A stretch of 64,000 nt of DNA from Candidatus Koribacter versatilis Ellin345 (GTDB lineage Bacteria; Acidobacteriota; Terriglobia; Terriglobales; Acidobacteriaceae): assembly GCF_000014005.1 (NCBI RefSeq), contig NC_008009.1, positions 3,534,001 through 3,598,000 on the forward strand, in the 5' to 3' direction. The notes beneath the pieces are model-generated. The model was not told where the DNA came from, did not search any database, and worked only from the letters and a program-made list of their open reading frames with translations. This document shows positions 17,287-29,084 of the stretch, one piece after another (the first letter of the stretch is position 1; the number at the start of each line of letters is the position of its first letter). The translations under genes and the position numbers were made by a program.

Positions 17287-17823
17287 CTACTGCACGCCCG
17301 GTGAACCGGCAGCGGGCTTCGCGCCTGCGGCTGGCTTGGGAGCGGTTTGCTTATCGGTGTTGGCGGTCGCGGTGGGCTGCTGACCGGCTTGGCGGGTGGG
17401 CAGGCCACGCTGCGCTACGAGCGCCATCGCGTCATTGATGTTGAGGTGGATGGTGCCGTCGGCGCCCTGATACGGATGAGCTGCGTAGAGGTGCTTGTCT
17501 TCTTCTTCCTTAAACTTGCTCATGTCCGCGGTGTCATCGGTCTGGAGACGAGGCTCAGGGAAGCTGACGACGCTCTGCGGACCGGCATTGGTCAGCGGAG
17601 GGGCTTCAGTTCCGGTGACCATCGTCGCCATGGGGTTCGGGTTCTGATCGTAGGGCACGACTTTCTGTGCGCCGACGAACATTCCCCAGATCACCAGGTG
17701 CGATACGACGCCGGCGATGCCGACACCGGCAAGAAAGATGACGATGCCACGAACGCTCAGGTCCGACTTGTCGAACCCGACGTCGGTGTTCACCGCGGGA
17801 TGCGAATGATTATTAGTGTCCAT
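17287..17823 (-). CDS. Small single-span membrane protein of the ACIII/caa3 operon
   Basis: A 178-residue protein with one membrane helix (about residues 27-52, GIVIFLAGVGIAGVVSHLVIWGMFVG). The periplasmic part contains PEPRLQ, an acidic EEEDKHLY segment, GTIHLNINDAMALVAQRGLPTR and an Ala/Pro-rich tail. From memory, short proteins with PRLQ...EE..L..Y...GT..IPI..AM.LV..RGLP recur next to SCO and cytochrome oxidase genes in other bacteria; no search was done. It overlaps the actF stop by 11 nt. The function is unknown. A structural or assembly role between ACIII and the oxidase is inferred from position. Confidence 0.85.
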   Translation of the reverse strand: MDTNNHSHPAVNTDVGFDKSDLSVRGIVIFLAGVGIAGVVSHLVIWGMFVGAQKVVPYDQNPNPMATMVTGTEAPPLTNAGPQSVVSFPEPRLQTDDTADMSKFKEEEDKHLYAAHPYQGADGTIHLNINDAMALVAQRGLPTRQAGQQPTATANTDKQTAPKPAAGAKPAAGSPGVQ

Positions 17824-19009
17824 GTTCGCTCATGCTCAACAACAGCGGCATTTGCGGGTCGTACGCCGGGGCTAGCGGCGCCTTGCGCAAGTTAAAGAAG
17901 AAGAACGCAAGCCAGAGTCCGCCGATACCTATGACTGACGCGGCGACGGCAAGGAGAACCTGGAGTTCCGGGAATGCACCCGCTTGCTCCGGATGCGGTG
18001 CGTCGAAGTTCGGCGCGATGTACCAGAAAAGGTCCACCACTCGCATAAAGATCATGAACACCGCTAGCATCCAAAGCCTGTTCAGGCTTCGCTTGAACTC
18101 TTGCGACAGCATGATGCCGAACGGAACGAAGAAGTGGAACATGACGATGAAGATCGCGACCGGCGCCCAAGCCCCGCGGATGCGATGCAGGTACCACTGG
18201 ATTTCTTCCGGCAGGTTCGCGGACCAGGTGATGAGGAACTGCGAGTAGGAAAAGTATGCCCACAACAGCGTAAAGGCCATCATCAGCTTACCGATGTCGT
18301 GAACCTGGGTGCGGGTGACGATCGTGCGATAGGGCTCGTACTTGCTCACCAGCCACAGCATGATAATCACGAAGGCTAAGGCCGAGAGACCCTGGCCAGC
18401 GAGATAGAGCAGACCATAGATGGTGGATACCCAACCGTGCGTAAGGGACATGACCCAATCCACCGCCGCGAAGGTGATGGTGAAGACGTAGAGGATCAGG
18501 CCCGGTGCGGAGATCGCCTGCAGCTTTCCGGAGAGCGATGGCGCTGGACCTTCATCGTAGCGACGGCCCCATCCGCTGACGGTGTAAGAGAGGGCCGTCC
18601 AGATGACGAAGTAGATGGCGGCGCGAATGTAGAACCAGGGGAAATTCAGCCACCAGGTCTGGTGATCAACCCACGGATAGAAGCTGGGTGCGGCAATGGC
18701 GAATGGGATAAAGATGATCGCCATCAACGGGAAGCCTTTTGCGGCAGCCTCGAGGAAGCGGCGCGAAACCAAGCCCCAAAGTCCGCCAGTGACGTACTGC
18801 AGCATCAGCAGAGCCATGCAGCCGAGGCTGAGGCCCAGCCAGAGCATGAAACCGACGAGATAGCCGCGCATGAAGGCCTGGTGCCAAAACACGCCGATCA
18901 CTGCAAGCGCAATCGCGCCGATGACGCCGATGATGACCGAGTTCCTTTGCCAACCGGCAGCGGCGGCAGGAACGGTGTAATCGAACTCTCTCACGTGCGT
19001 GTCGCTCAC
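17813..19009 (-). CDS. actF: Alternative complex III subunit F (quinol:electron acceptor oxidoreductase, NrfD-like membrane protein)
   Basis: A 398-residue polytopic protein with about ten hydrophobic segments. It belongs to the ActC/ActF pair of NrfD-like subunits of alternative complex III. Recognisable stretches are [64 protein letters not shown] and [17 protein letters not shown]. The start is the GTG at 19009 overlapping the actE stop (GTGA). The longer frame to 19375 would lie across actE. It contributes to quinol handling in the membrane. Confidence 0.9.
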   Translation of the reverse strand: MSDTHVREFDYTVPAAAAGWQRNSVIIGVIGAIALAVIGVFWHQAFMRGYLVGFMLWLGLSLGCMALLMLQYVTGGLWGLVSRRFLEAAAKGFPLMAIIFIPFAIAAPSFYPWVDHQTWWLNFPWFYIRAAIYFVIWTALSYTVSGWGRRYDEGPAPSLSGKLQAISAPGLILYVFTITFAAVDWVMSLTHGWVSTIYGLLYLAGQGLSALAFVIIMLWLVSKYEPYRTIVTRTQVHDIGKLMMAFTLLWAYFSYSQFLITWSANLPEEIQWYLHRIRGAWAPVAIFIVMFHFFVPFGIMLSQEFKRSLNRLWMLAVFMIFMRVVDLFWYIAPNFDAPHPEQAGAFPELQVLLAVAASVIGIGGLWLAFFFFNLRKAPLAPAYDPQMPLLLSMSEHGH

Positions 19010-19674
19010 TTGGTTTCGCCTCCCTTTACTTGTTTCGGAGGCTCTGTTGCTCCGGATCCCGGCGTGTTGGTGGCGGGGACGGTTGAAGTCAGTTGGCTCT
19101 CGGGTACGACTTGCATGCCAGCAGGAACGTCGGCCTGCTGCGCATTCTGGCTTAATTGCAAAGCCCGGATGTAGGCCGAGATTGCCCAGCGATCCGCGAC
19201 TGGGATCTGCGTAGCGTAGTCGGGCATGGCGCCGAAGCCGTTGGTCATGACGTCGAAGAAGTGTCCGATGGGCGCCTTGCGGAGACGATCGGTGTGATAC
19301 GACGGCGGACGGCGCAGGCCACGCTGGACGATCATTCCGTTGCCGTCGCCGAGTTCGGAGTGGCAGGGCGAACAATAGATGTTGTAGCGCTGCTGGCCGC
19401 GGGCAAGAACGTCGGCGGTGACCGGGAACGGCATCACATCGCCTTCCTGGGTGCCGATTTTGCCGGTATAGAAATAGGTGTCTTCCTTCAACTGGCCGCG
19501 CGCGACGGTGCCCTCAACCATCGGGCGAGCGCTGCGCTTATCAGCGAAGAAGTCGCTCATTCGCAAAGGAATGAACTTGGGCTGGTCGTGCATGTCCTGA
19601 CGGCAACCGGCGAGGATCAAGCCGGAGATGCCGAGGAGCGCGGCCGCGGTGATGCGAGTCAATCGAGTTCCCAT
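19006..19674 (-). CDS. actE: Alternative complex III subunit E, monoheme cytochrome c lipoprotein
   Basis: A 222-residue lipoprotein. The signal peptide ends with a lipobox LAGC (Cys24), and the class I cytochrome c fold has CSPCH at residues 101-105 and a probable distal Met in GAMPDY. The C-terminal tail is Pro/Thr-rich. In ACIII this subunit passes electrons from the pentaheme subunit toward the oxidase. It lies between actD (28 nt) and actF (overlap). Confidence 0.92.
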   Translation of the reverse strand: MGTRLTRITAAALLGISGLILAGCRQDMHDQPKFIPLRMSDFFADKRSARPMVEGTVARGQLKEDTYFYTGKIGTQEGDVMPFPVTADVLARGQQRYNIYCSPCHSELGDGNGMIVQRGLRRPPSYHTDRLRKAPIGHFFDVMTNGFGAMPDYATQIPVADRWAISAYIRALQLSQNAQQADVPAGMQVVPESQLTSTVPATNTPGSGATEPPKQVKGGETK

Positions 19675-19702
19675 TGTTTTCGGGGTGGAAGTGCTCCGCG
19701 TA

Positions 19703-20248
19703 TTAATGGGGCACCTCCGTGATGAATTCCGGCTTGAGGTCGGCGAGGAACTGTTCGGACCGAATGCGGTCGAACATGGGATCCGCGGCCTCGAGGCAGA
19801 GGAAGAACTTGTCGCGGCTTGCGGCGGCGAAGCGGTCCACGTTGAAGACCGGGTGATACGGCATAGGCAGACCGTTCAAGGCGAGCATGCCGAAGACACC
19901 AGAAAGCGACGCGAAGAGAATCGTGAGTTCGAAGCACGGGATGACGAACGCGGGCCATGAATTATACGGACGGCCAGCGACGACGACAGGGTAGCTGATG
20001 GCCGAGCACCAATATTGCAGCGCGAAGGCCGAGAGCCCACCCATGATTCCGCCGATCAGCACGATGAGCGGAACGCGGGTCTTAGGGAAACCGATAGCGT
20101 CAGAAAGCTCTTCGTTCGGGAACGGAGAGTAGGCGTCCATTTGGCGATAGCCGGCGGCGTAGGCTTTTTTCGCGGCGTTGAGCAGCGAGCCGATGTCGTC
20201 GAACTCAGCCATGAGGCCGTAGATGGGAGTAGCGGGCGCGTGTTCCAT
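19703..20248 (-). CDS. actD: Alternative complex III subunit D (DUF3341)
   Basis: A 181-residue membrane protein with a soluble N-terminus ([35 protein letters not shown]) and two hydrophobic segments. This is the DUF3341 family, which is subunit D of ACIII. The start ATG overlaps the actC stop. It binds no cofactor and is thought to contact the membrane subunits. Confidence 0.93.
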   Translation of the reverse strand: MEHAPATPIYGLMAEFDDIGSLLNAAKKAYAAGYRQMDAYSPFPNEELSDAIGFPKTRVPLIVLIGGIMGGLSAFALQYWCSAISYPVVVAGRPYNSWPAFVIPCFELTILFASLSGVFGMLALNGLPMPYHPVFNVDRFAAASRDKFFLCLEAADPMFDRIRSEQFLADLKPEFITEVPH

Positions 20249-21654
20249 TACGCCTTCACCTCCACCGCGTGCGGCTCAGATTCGGGCAGCAGCGCTTTGA
20301 TTTCGAAAATAGTGATCATCGGCAGCACGCGGATGAACAACACGAACGCGAAGAGGAAGAAGCCGAGCGTACCGAGGTAGGTCGCCCAGTCCCAACGGGT
20401 TGGGGTGTACATGCCCCACGAGGAGGGCAGGAAGTCGCGGTGCAAGCTGGTGACGACGATGATGAAGCGTTCCAGCCACATGCCGATGAGGATGTCCATT
20501 GAGATGACGAACTGCCAAAACGGGCTCTTACGAACCTTCGGGATCCACAGGACTTGCGGGATGAGAATGTTACAGGCGATCAACGCCCAATATCCCGGAG
20601 CGTACGGCCCGCGCCAACGAGTCCACACAATGGCGCGCTCGTAGATATTCGTCCCGTAGAACGCCATGAAGATTTCCATGAAGTAGCCGTAAGCCACAAT
20701 GAGGCCGGTGGCGAGCATGATCTTGGCGGCATTCTCGAGGTGGCGCGAGGTGATCATGTCGCTCACGCCGTAGTAGTGACGGATCGGAATCGCCAGAACG
20801 AGAACCATGGCGAAGCCGGAGTAGATGGCGCCTGCGACGAAGTATGGCGGGAAGATCGTGGTGTGCCATCCGGGCAATTGCGCGACGGCGAAGTCGAAGG
20901 ACACGACCGTATGCACGGAGAGGACGAGGGGCGTGGCGAGGCCGGCGAGGAGCAGGTACACCGACTGATAACGCTTCCAGTGCCGGGCGGAGCCGCGCCA
21001 TCCCATGGCGAGCAAGCCGTAAATCGTCCGTGCGTAGGGATTTTTCGCGCTATCGCGGAGGGTGGCGATGTCGGGGATGAGGCCGACGAACCAGAAAATC
21101 GCGGAGACGGTGGCGTAAGTAGAGACCGCGAAGACGTCCCATACGAGCGGGCTGCGGAACTGCGGCCACACCCCCATGGAGTTGGGATACGGGAACAACC
21201 AGTAGGCCAACCAAGGGCGACCGACGTGGAAGAGCGGGAACATGCCGGCGCAGGCCACGGCGAAGAGCGTCATGGCTTCGGCGAAACGGTTGATGGAGTT
21301 ACGCCAAGTCTGCTTGAGGAGCAGCAGGATGGCAGAGATCAGCGTGCCCGCGTGGCCGATACCGACCCACCACACGAAGTTGATGATCGCGAAGCCCCAT
21401 GCCACCGGAACGTTGATGCCCCAGATGCCGACACCGCGCAGGAACAACCAGGTGACGGCCATGAGGAGCAGGTTGACGAAGACGAAGCCGATGAAGGCAG
21501 CGCCCGTCCAGCCCAGCCCCAGCGGGCGACGGAGCACGATCGCGGAGATCTTGTCCGAAACCGTGCCGAAGTCGTGTCCGGGGGCAAGTACTGGTGGTTC
21601 GCCCGGCTCAAGGACGTCTTGTAAGACTGTTTTCTCGTCTGGACCTTGATGCAT
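20248..21654 (-). CDS. actC: Alternative complex III subunit C (NrfD/PsrC-like quinol-binding membrane protein)
   Basis: A 468-residue protein with about ten membrane helices. Family stretches include WVGIGHAGTLISAILLLLKQTWRNSINRFAEAMT, HVGRPWLAYWLFPYP and LPGWHTTIFPPYFVAGAIYSGFAMVL. These match the NrfD-like ActC subunit, which carries the quinol-binding site facing the periplasm. It is followed immediately by actD and preceded by actB (2-nt gap). Confidence 0.95.
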   Translation of the reverse strand: MHQGPDEKTVLQDVLEPGEPPVLAPGHDFGTVSDKISAIVLRRPLGLGWTGAAFIGFVFVNLLLMAVTWLFLRGVGIWGINVPVAWGFAIINFVWWVGIGHAGTLISAILLLLKQTWRNSINRFAEAMTLFAVACAGMFPLFHVGRPWLAYWLFPYPNSMGVWPQFRSPLVWDVFAVSTYATVSAIFWFVGLIPDIATLRDSAKNPYARTIYGLLAMGWRGSARHWKRYQSVYLLLAGLATPLVLSVHTVVSFDFAVAQLPGWHTTIFPPYFVAGAIYSGFAMVLVLAIPIRHYYGVSDMITSRHLENAAKIMLATGLIVAYGYFMEIFMAFYGTNIYERAIVWTRWRGPYAPGYWALIACNILIPQVLWIPKVRKSPFWQFVISMDILIGMWLERFIIVVTSLHRDFLPSSWGMYTPTRWDWATYLGTLGFFLFAFVLFIRVLPMITIFEIKALLPESEPHAVEVKA

Positions 21655-21656
21655 CG

Positions 21657-24704
<3,048 letters not shown>

Positions 24705-24708
24705 GTTC

Positions 24709-25425
24709 CTAGCGATGACAGGTGCTGCAGCTCGTAATGTCTTTCACAGACCGCAGGTGGTAGCGAGTTTTCAATTCGTTGCCAAGTGCGCTTTGTTCGG
24801 TGAATTTGACAGCGCCTTGACCATTTGCGGCCGGCAGTTCGACCGGACGTTCTGAGGTCGGCTGCTCGTAGCGCATGTTGAATACCTGGTCGCGCGGCCG
24901 GAGGTACTTTTCCGGAGCGCGGTGGCAATCGAGGCACCACTCCATCTGCAGCGAGGCCTGGTTGTACATCAGGGGCATGCGATCAACCGGACCGTGGCAG
25001 GTGTTGCAGCCGACGCCCTTGTTGATGTGAATGCTGTGATCGAAATACACGTAGTCGGGGAGATCATTGGCACGCGACCAGACCAGCGACTTGCCGGACC
25101 GGAAGCTTTCGCGCACCGGTTCAAGCAGCGGCGCGTTGGTCCAGATCTGCGAGTGGCAATTCATACAGGTCTTGGTCGGGGGGATGCCGGCATATCCGGA
25201 GATTTCCACGGAGGTGTGGCAATAGCGGCAATCTAGCCCGAGACCGCCGACGTGGTGCTGATGGCTGAAGGGCACCGGTTGCATGTGAGCAACGCCCGCA
25301 TACGTGACATAGGGCGAGCGCTGCAACTCAAGTGCAGCCCAAAGAAGTCCGCTCACTAAAATGATGGCGGCCAGAATCGAGATACGTGCGATTGAATTCG
25401 TACTTCTGTGAAAAATCTGAGCCAT
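24709..25425 (-). CDS. actA: Alternative complex III subunit A, pentaheme cytochrome c
   Basis: A 238-residue protein with an N-terminal membrane anchor (residues about 12-31). It carries five CxxCH heme sites: C66-H70, C87-H91, C140-H144, C164-H168 and C233-H237. The count and length match ActA. It is the first gene of a twelve-gene minus-strand unit that ends with oxidase subunit IV. The ATG is at 25425. A perfect CRP/FNR-type dyad lies about 119 bp upstream. Confidence 0.96.
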   Translation of the reverse strand: MAQIFHRSTNSIARISILAAIILVSGLLWAALELQRSPYVTYAGVAHMQPVPFSHQHHVGGLGLDCRYCHTSVEISGYAGIPPTKTCMNCHSQIWTNAPLLEPVRESFRSGKSLVWSRANDLPDYVYFDHSIHINKGVGCNTCHGPVDRMPLMYNQASLQMEWCLDCHRAPEKYLRPRDQVFNMRYEQPTSERPVELPAANGQGAVKFTEQSALGNELKTRYHLRSVKDITSCSTCHR

Positions 25426-25536
25426 TTACCGAGCTTCCCGTTTAAGTCCGGGTTGAACACGAGTATGGAAGGCCTCGACGACTGGCTACCCGTGTAGGGT
25501 TAACGACAAAATGCAAAGGTGGACAAGCACAGAGTC

Positions 25537-25552
25537 TGTGACGCACGTCACA
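25537..25552. promoter_or_regulatory. CRP/FNR-type dyad upstream of the ACIII/caa3 operon
   Basis: TGTGACGCACGTCACA is a perfect inverted repeat and a full match to TGTGA-N6-TCACA. Its centre is about 119 bp before the actA start. The rest of the 284-bp gap (25426-25709) holds no convincing gene; the 78-codon frame at 25442-25678 is rejected. Confidence 0.6.
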
Positions 25553-25643
25553 TGAACCCGTGATTATAACAACAAGGGTGGGCGAGATGAAAAGAGGGTT
25601 CTGCGATTTTGTTGCGGAAAACAATTTGTGATTAGCGAAGAAG

Positions 25644-25676
25644 CAAAAAAAAGCGCATCTCATTTGCGAGATGCGC
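25644..25676 (-). terminator. Rho-independent terminator of the transglutaminase/TPR gene
   Basis: A 9-bp stem GCGCATCTC (25653-25661) / GAGATGCGC (25668-25676). On the minus strand it is followed by a run of T (A-tract 25644-25652 on the plus strand). It lies 34 nt past the stop at 25710. Confidence 0.88.
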
Positions 25677-25709
25677 ACTGATCTTGCTTCGAGTTCTGCG
25701 AATTGATGG

Positions 25710-28700
25710 TTAATTCGCGGGTTTGGTGTCGCTCATTGACGCTGCGGTGGGCACATCAACGGTGCTCTCGCGATCTTCGGCGCCATACAGCAACACGCTG
25801 CAGTCCTTCCCTGCTTCGCAACTGACGAGCACGCGACGGAAGATGCGGTACTCCCCTGACGGCAGAGTGATGGGGTAGCTCATCGCCATAAGCGCTTTGG
25901 CCGCGGGCTTGAGCGAGTCGGCGCCAGACTTCCACTGCGCATCTGACGCTTGTTTGGAAGCGGTAAAAGTCAGTACGAATTCGGCTTTACCGGTCCAACC
26001 AGCGTTGTTGAGCTTGAGGAATCGTTCAGCGTCGAGCTTGACCTTGGCTTCTTTGATCTTCGCCTCGACGTCGGCATCCTTGATCGAAGCGAGGGTGATC
26101 AGCTTCTCACGATAGCGAGGCGCAGGACGATCGCCAGCGAGGGCCATGGCGTAGTACTCGGCGGCTGCCTTCTTGTCGTTACGCTTCTCGGCGAAGATCG
26201 CGAGGTGCTCCGCGACTTCGGAGTGCGGGTCCTGATCGAAAGCGGCGTGGATGAATTCTTCGGCTTCTTTCTGTTTGCCCTGTTTGTAGTAGACCCAGCC
26301 GAGGGTGTCCCAGGCAGCGGCGAGGCTGGCGGTCATTTGCGGGCCAGCTTTGAGGGCCTGCTCCGCGGGCAGGTTGCGCAGGTAGGACTGCGTGGTACTG
26401 ACGGAACTCTGCGCGTACTGCTCGGCCTTGTCGAGTTTGACGTCTTTGTCGGCGAGCGCGTAGGCGATGTCGTTCCACGTCATGGGATTGTTGGCGTCGA
26501 GCTTGACGGATTCTTCGAAGGCGGTGATCGCCTTCTCGGTCTGACCAGTGTTGAGATACGCGTTGCCCAGCATGTAGCGAGCGACCGACGACTGCGGAAG
26601 GATCGATACGGCGCGCTCGAGTTCAGGCACGGCGGCCTTGTAGTCTTCACGAATGATGTCGACCTGACCGATGCCGAGGTGCGCAGTCTTGTCGAGCGGA
26701 TTGATTTCGGCCTGCTTCTTGAAGGCCGCGAGAGCGTCGTCGTACTTGTACTGCGTCATGTAGACCTGCGCCAGACCGGTGTTGGCGAGGTCGTCGTAGG
26801 GATTCACCTCAAGCTGCTTCTTGTAGTACTCGATGGCTTTGTTGAGGTCGCCGGCGTTGTAGTAGGTCTCGGCGAGGGCGTCCCATCCGTACTTGTGCTC
26901 AGGCTCGAGGACGAGCGCGCGCTGCAGAAGCTCGATGGCGTTCTGATAATTTTCGGCGCGAACGGCGGCCTGCGCGGCGTCGAAAAGGTCGTCGGCCTTG
27001 GCGTCTTTTTCGGCGCCGGCGACGCTGGCGTCGGTGCGGGTGAGGGTGAGCGCTTGCCCGTGATCGGAGTTCACCGCGAGGCGGTAGGCGTGGTAATCAC
27101 CGAAACGTTTGATCGGCACTTCACGCTGCATGATGTGCAGGTATCGTTCGGCGACGAATGTGGACTTGTCCTGCGTGTAGTTCGAGGAGTACTCGCTGTA
27201 ATCGCGCTTGACGCTCATGGAGGCAGGCAGGCGGAGGGTGTACTTCTCCGGCAGGTCAACTTTCATGATGACGCGATACTCGCCGGGAGATCCGCCGAGC
27301 GGGAGCGGTTCGGTGTCAGGGCCGGGATCCGACGGCTCTTCGGAGAGATTCATGGAGCCGAACGGAACGCCGAGGGTGCCGGTCTTGTCTTTCCACTCGA
27401 TCGCGTTCTGGACTTTGACGTTGCACTCCATGCTGAACGGCTTCACGGTGTCGGCGGGATCGGAGACCTTGACGTCGCTGACGTCGCCGGGGACGCCGAG
27501 GACGCGCGAGATGTTCTCCATCAATTTCTGATAGTTTGCCTGGCCGTAGTTGCGGAAGACGCTACGAAGCTGGAGCTCGCTGTCGCCGCGCGAGATGATC
27601 TGCAGGTGGAGGTCAGCGGTGCCGAGCTCGTTGATCTTGCCGGCGACGTTGATGGTCTCAAGGCTGGTGAATGGCGGATCGGCGGGCGTTTCCACGACGT
27701 GCGGCTGGCCATCCACGGGAACGAGCAGGGCTTTCTTTTTGCGGATGTTCCAGGTGAGGAGGCGGAAGGGTGCGACCTCCGTCGTGCTGTCCATCCAGAA
27801 TTCTTTATCGCCGGCTTTGACTTCGGTGATGACGTGGTTGAAGGAGGCTGGGGTCGGGAAGTCATCCTGGAGCTTGACGAAGGTGTGGATGAGGACGTTC
27901 GCGGGCTTATAGCCGGATGCGATCAGTAGCGATGAGAGAAGCGTCGCCTTGTCTTTGCAGTCGCCGTACTTGTCCTGCATGGTGACGGAGGCAGCACGGG
28001 GTTGGAAGCGTCCGACGCCGAGCGAGAGGCTCACGTAGCGATAGCCGGTGGCGACGTAGCGATAGAGAGCAGCGATCTTGTCTTCGTCGGTAGTGAGGCC
28101 CTTGGTCAGCTCCGCGGCTTTGGCTTTGATTTCAGGCGTGGGCGCAACGCGATCACGCTGGAGGTCCTGGTACCACTTGCCGATTTGCTCCCAACTGTTG
28201 AAGGTGGTGAGTTGGACGTCGGCAAATTCCTGCGGCTTCTTCCCCTTTTTCTTTTCGCGCTTCTGCTTCTCTTCTTCGTCCTCGACCTTCAGGTTTGAGC
28301 GCTTCCAGGAATATATGGTGCGATCGCCCTCGGTACGCGTGGAGGTAGGTTCGAAGCCCGGGAGAGATTTGAGCTTGGCGTTGGCCTTGACGGGAACATC
28401 GAACTCGATCTGTTCGTCGAGGATGATGTAGTTCTTCATGAAGGTGTGCTCGGTGAAGAACTCATTCGGCGTAGCGGGCTTCGTGATTTTGCGAATGCGC
28501 TGGTACTCAAGGATGTCGCCGACCTGGAGCGAAGAAACGGTCAGGTGCTTCTCACGATAGTCAGTGTAGACCGGGGCTTCACGTTCAACGGAACTGGTCA
28601 TATCGCGAACGGAATCGGGCGGTGTGTCGATGACTTTGCCGTCGGGCTTGCGGACGCGCGCATAGGCGATCTGCATCTCGTCGCTGTCGGAGTTGTAGCC

Positions 28701-29000
28701 GAAGACGAGCTGGCCCCACGCCTTCACGCCGGCATCGCTTTGAATCTTGACGCGCAGCGTGGTGGTTTCCTGGCCGGTGCCGTCGGTCTCAAAGCGCCAT
28801 TTGTCTTCAAACTTCTCGTAAACATAGGCCTGCTTGGCGTAATCGGCGTCGTCGGATCTATCGACCTTCGGCGGAGTGACGTTCGGGCCGGTAGGCGCCG
28901 GCGGAGCAGGCTTCTGGTCTTGCGCGAGAGCAAAGGAAGCGACCGAGAGTATTGACGAAAGAAGCGTGATGCCAAAGAGCCGAACAGAAGAAATGCGCAT
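25710..29000 (-). CDS. Secreted DUF3857 / transglutaminase-like / TPR protein
   Basis: A 1096-residue exported protein with a signal peptide ending near AQDQ (residue 26). Residues about 60-300 are the DUF3857 beta-sandwich. Residues about 300-410 are a transglutaminase-like fold with a complete triad: C348 (KYGDCKDKA), H389 (FNHVI) and D404 (WMDST). A beta-rich DUF2569-like region follows, then about seven tetratricopeptide repeats (residues about 690-960, for example NAGDLNKAIEYYKKQLEVNPYDD). It should act in the periplasm on proteins or peptides and scaffold them with TPRs. It is common in Bacteroidetes and Acidobacteria. The exact substrate is unknown. Confidence 0.9.
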   Translation of the reverse strand: MRISSVRLFGITLLSSILSVASFALAQDQKPAPPAPTGPNVTPPKVDRSDDADYAKQAYVYEKFEDKWRFETDGTGQETTTLRVKIQSDAGVKAWGQLVFGYNSDSDEMQIAYARVRKPDGKVIDTPPDSVRDMTSSVEREAPVYTDYREKHLTVSSLQVGDILEYQRIRKITKPATPNEFFTEHTFMKNYIILDEQIEFDVPVKANAKLKSLPGFEPTSTRTEGDRTIYSWKRSNLKVEDEEEKQKREKKKGKKPQEFADVQLTTFNSWEQIGKWYQDLQRDRVAPTPEIKAKAAELTKGLTTDEDKIAALYRYVATGYRYVSLSLGVGRFQPRAASVTMQDKYGDCKDKATLLSSLLIASGYKPANVLIHTFVKLQDDFPTPASFNHVITEVKAGDKEFWMDSTTEVAPFRLLTWNIRKKKALLVPVDGQPHVVETPADPPFTSLETINVAGKINELGTADLHLQIISRGDSELQLRSVFRNYGQANYQKLMENISRVLGVPGDVSDVKVSDPADTVKPFSMECNVKVQNAIEWKDKTGTLGVPFGSMNLSEEPSDPGPDTEPLPLGGSPGEYRVIMKVDLPEKYTLRLPASMSVKRDYSEYSSNYTQDKSTFVAERYLHIMQREVPIKRFGDYHAYRLAVNSDHGQALTLTRTDASVAGAEKDAKADDLFDAAQAAVRAENYQNAIELLQRALVLEPEHKYGWDALAETYYNAGDLNKAIEYYKKQLEVNPYDDLANTGLAQVYMTQYKYDDALAAFKKQAEINPLDKTAHLGIGQVDIIREDYKAAVPELERAVSILPQSSVARYMLGNAYLNTGQTEKAITAFEESVKLDANNPMTWNDIAYALADKDVKLDKAEQYAQSSVSTTQSYLRNLPAEQALKAGPQMTASLAAAWDTLGWVYYKQGKQKEAEEFIHAAFDQDPHSEVAEHLAIFAEKRNDKKAAAEYYAMALAGDRPAPRYREKLITLASIKDADVEAKIKEAKVKLDAERFLKLNNAGWTGKAEFVLTFTASKQASDAQWKSGADSLKPAAKALMAMSYPITLPSGEYRIFRRVLVSCEAGKDCSVLLYGAEDRESTVDVPTAASMSDTKPAN

Positions 29001-29043
29001 GATGCCCGATTGTCCTTGTAAGTAGCTGGTGCTTGCAATGATA

Positions 29044-29067
29044 AACGCCGCGGCGGACCGCGGCGTT
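29044..29067. terminator. Hairpin between acyl-CoA synthetase and TPR genes
   Basis: A 10-bp GC-rich stem AACGCCGCGG (29044-29053) / CCGCGGCGTT (29058-29067), loop CGGA, 18 nt past the synthetase stop. The T-tract is weak on the minus strand, so it may slow rather than stop transcription. Confidence 0.55.
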
Positions 29068-29084
29068 ATCTGGATTACTTAGAT

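Noticed and set aside
20554-21624. 356-codon open frame antisense to actC
   Set aside because: The plus-strand product is acidic low-complexity; the minus-strand NrfD-like gene is certain.
25442-25678. 78-codon minus-strand frame upstream of actA
   Set aside because: It overlaps the terminator and the perfect CRP-type dyad and has no ribosome site or family resemblance.
25950-27929. 659-codon open frame antisense to the transglutaminase/TPR gene
   Set aside because: Mirror of a well-supported gene on the other strand with low-complexity composition and no ribosome site.
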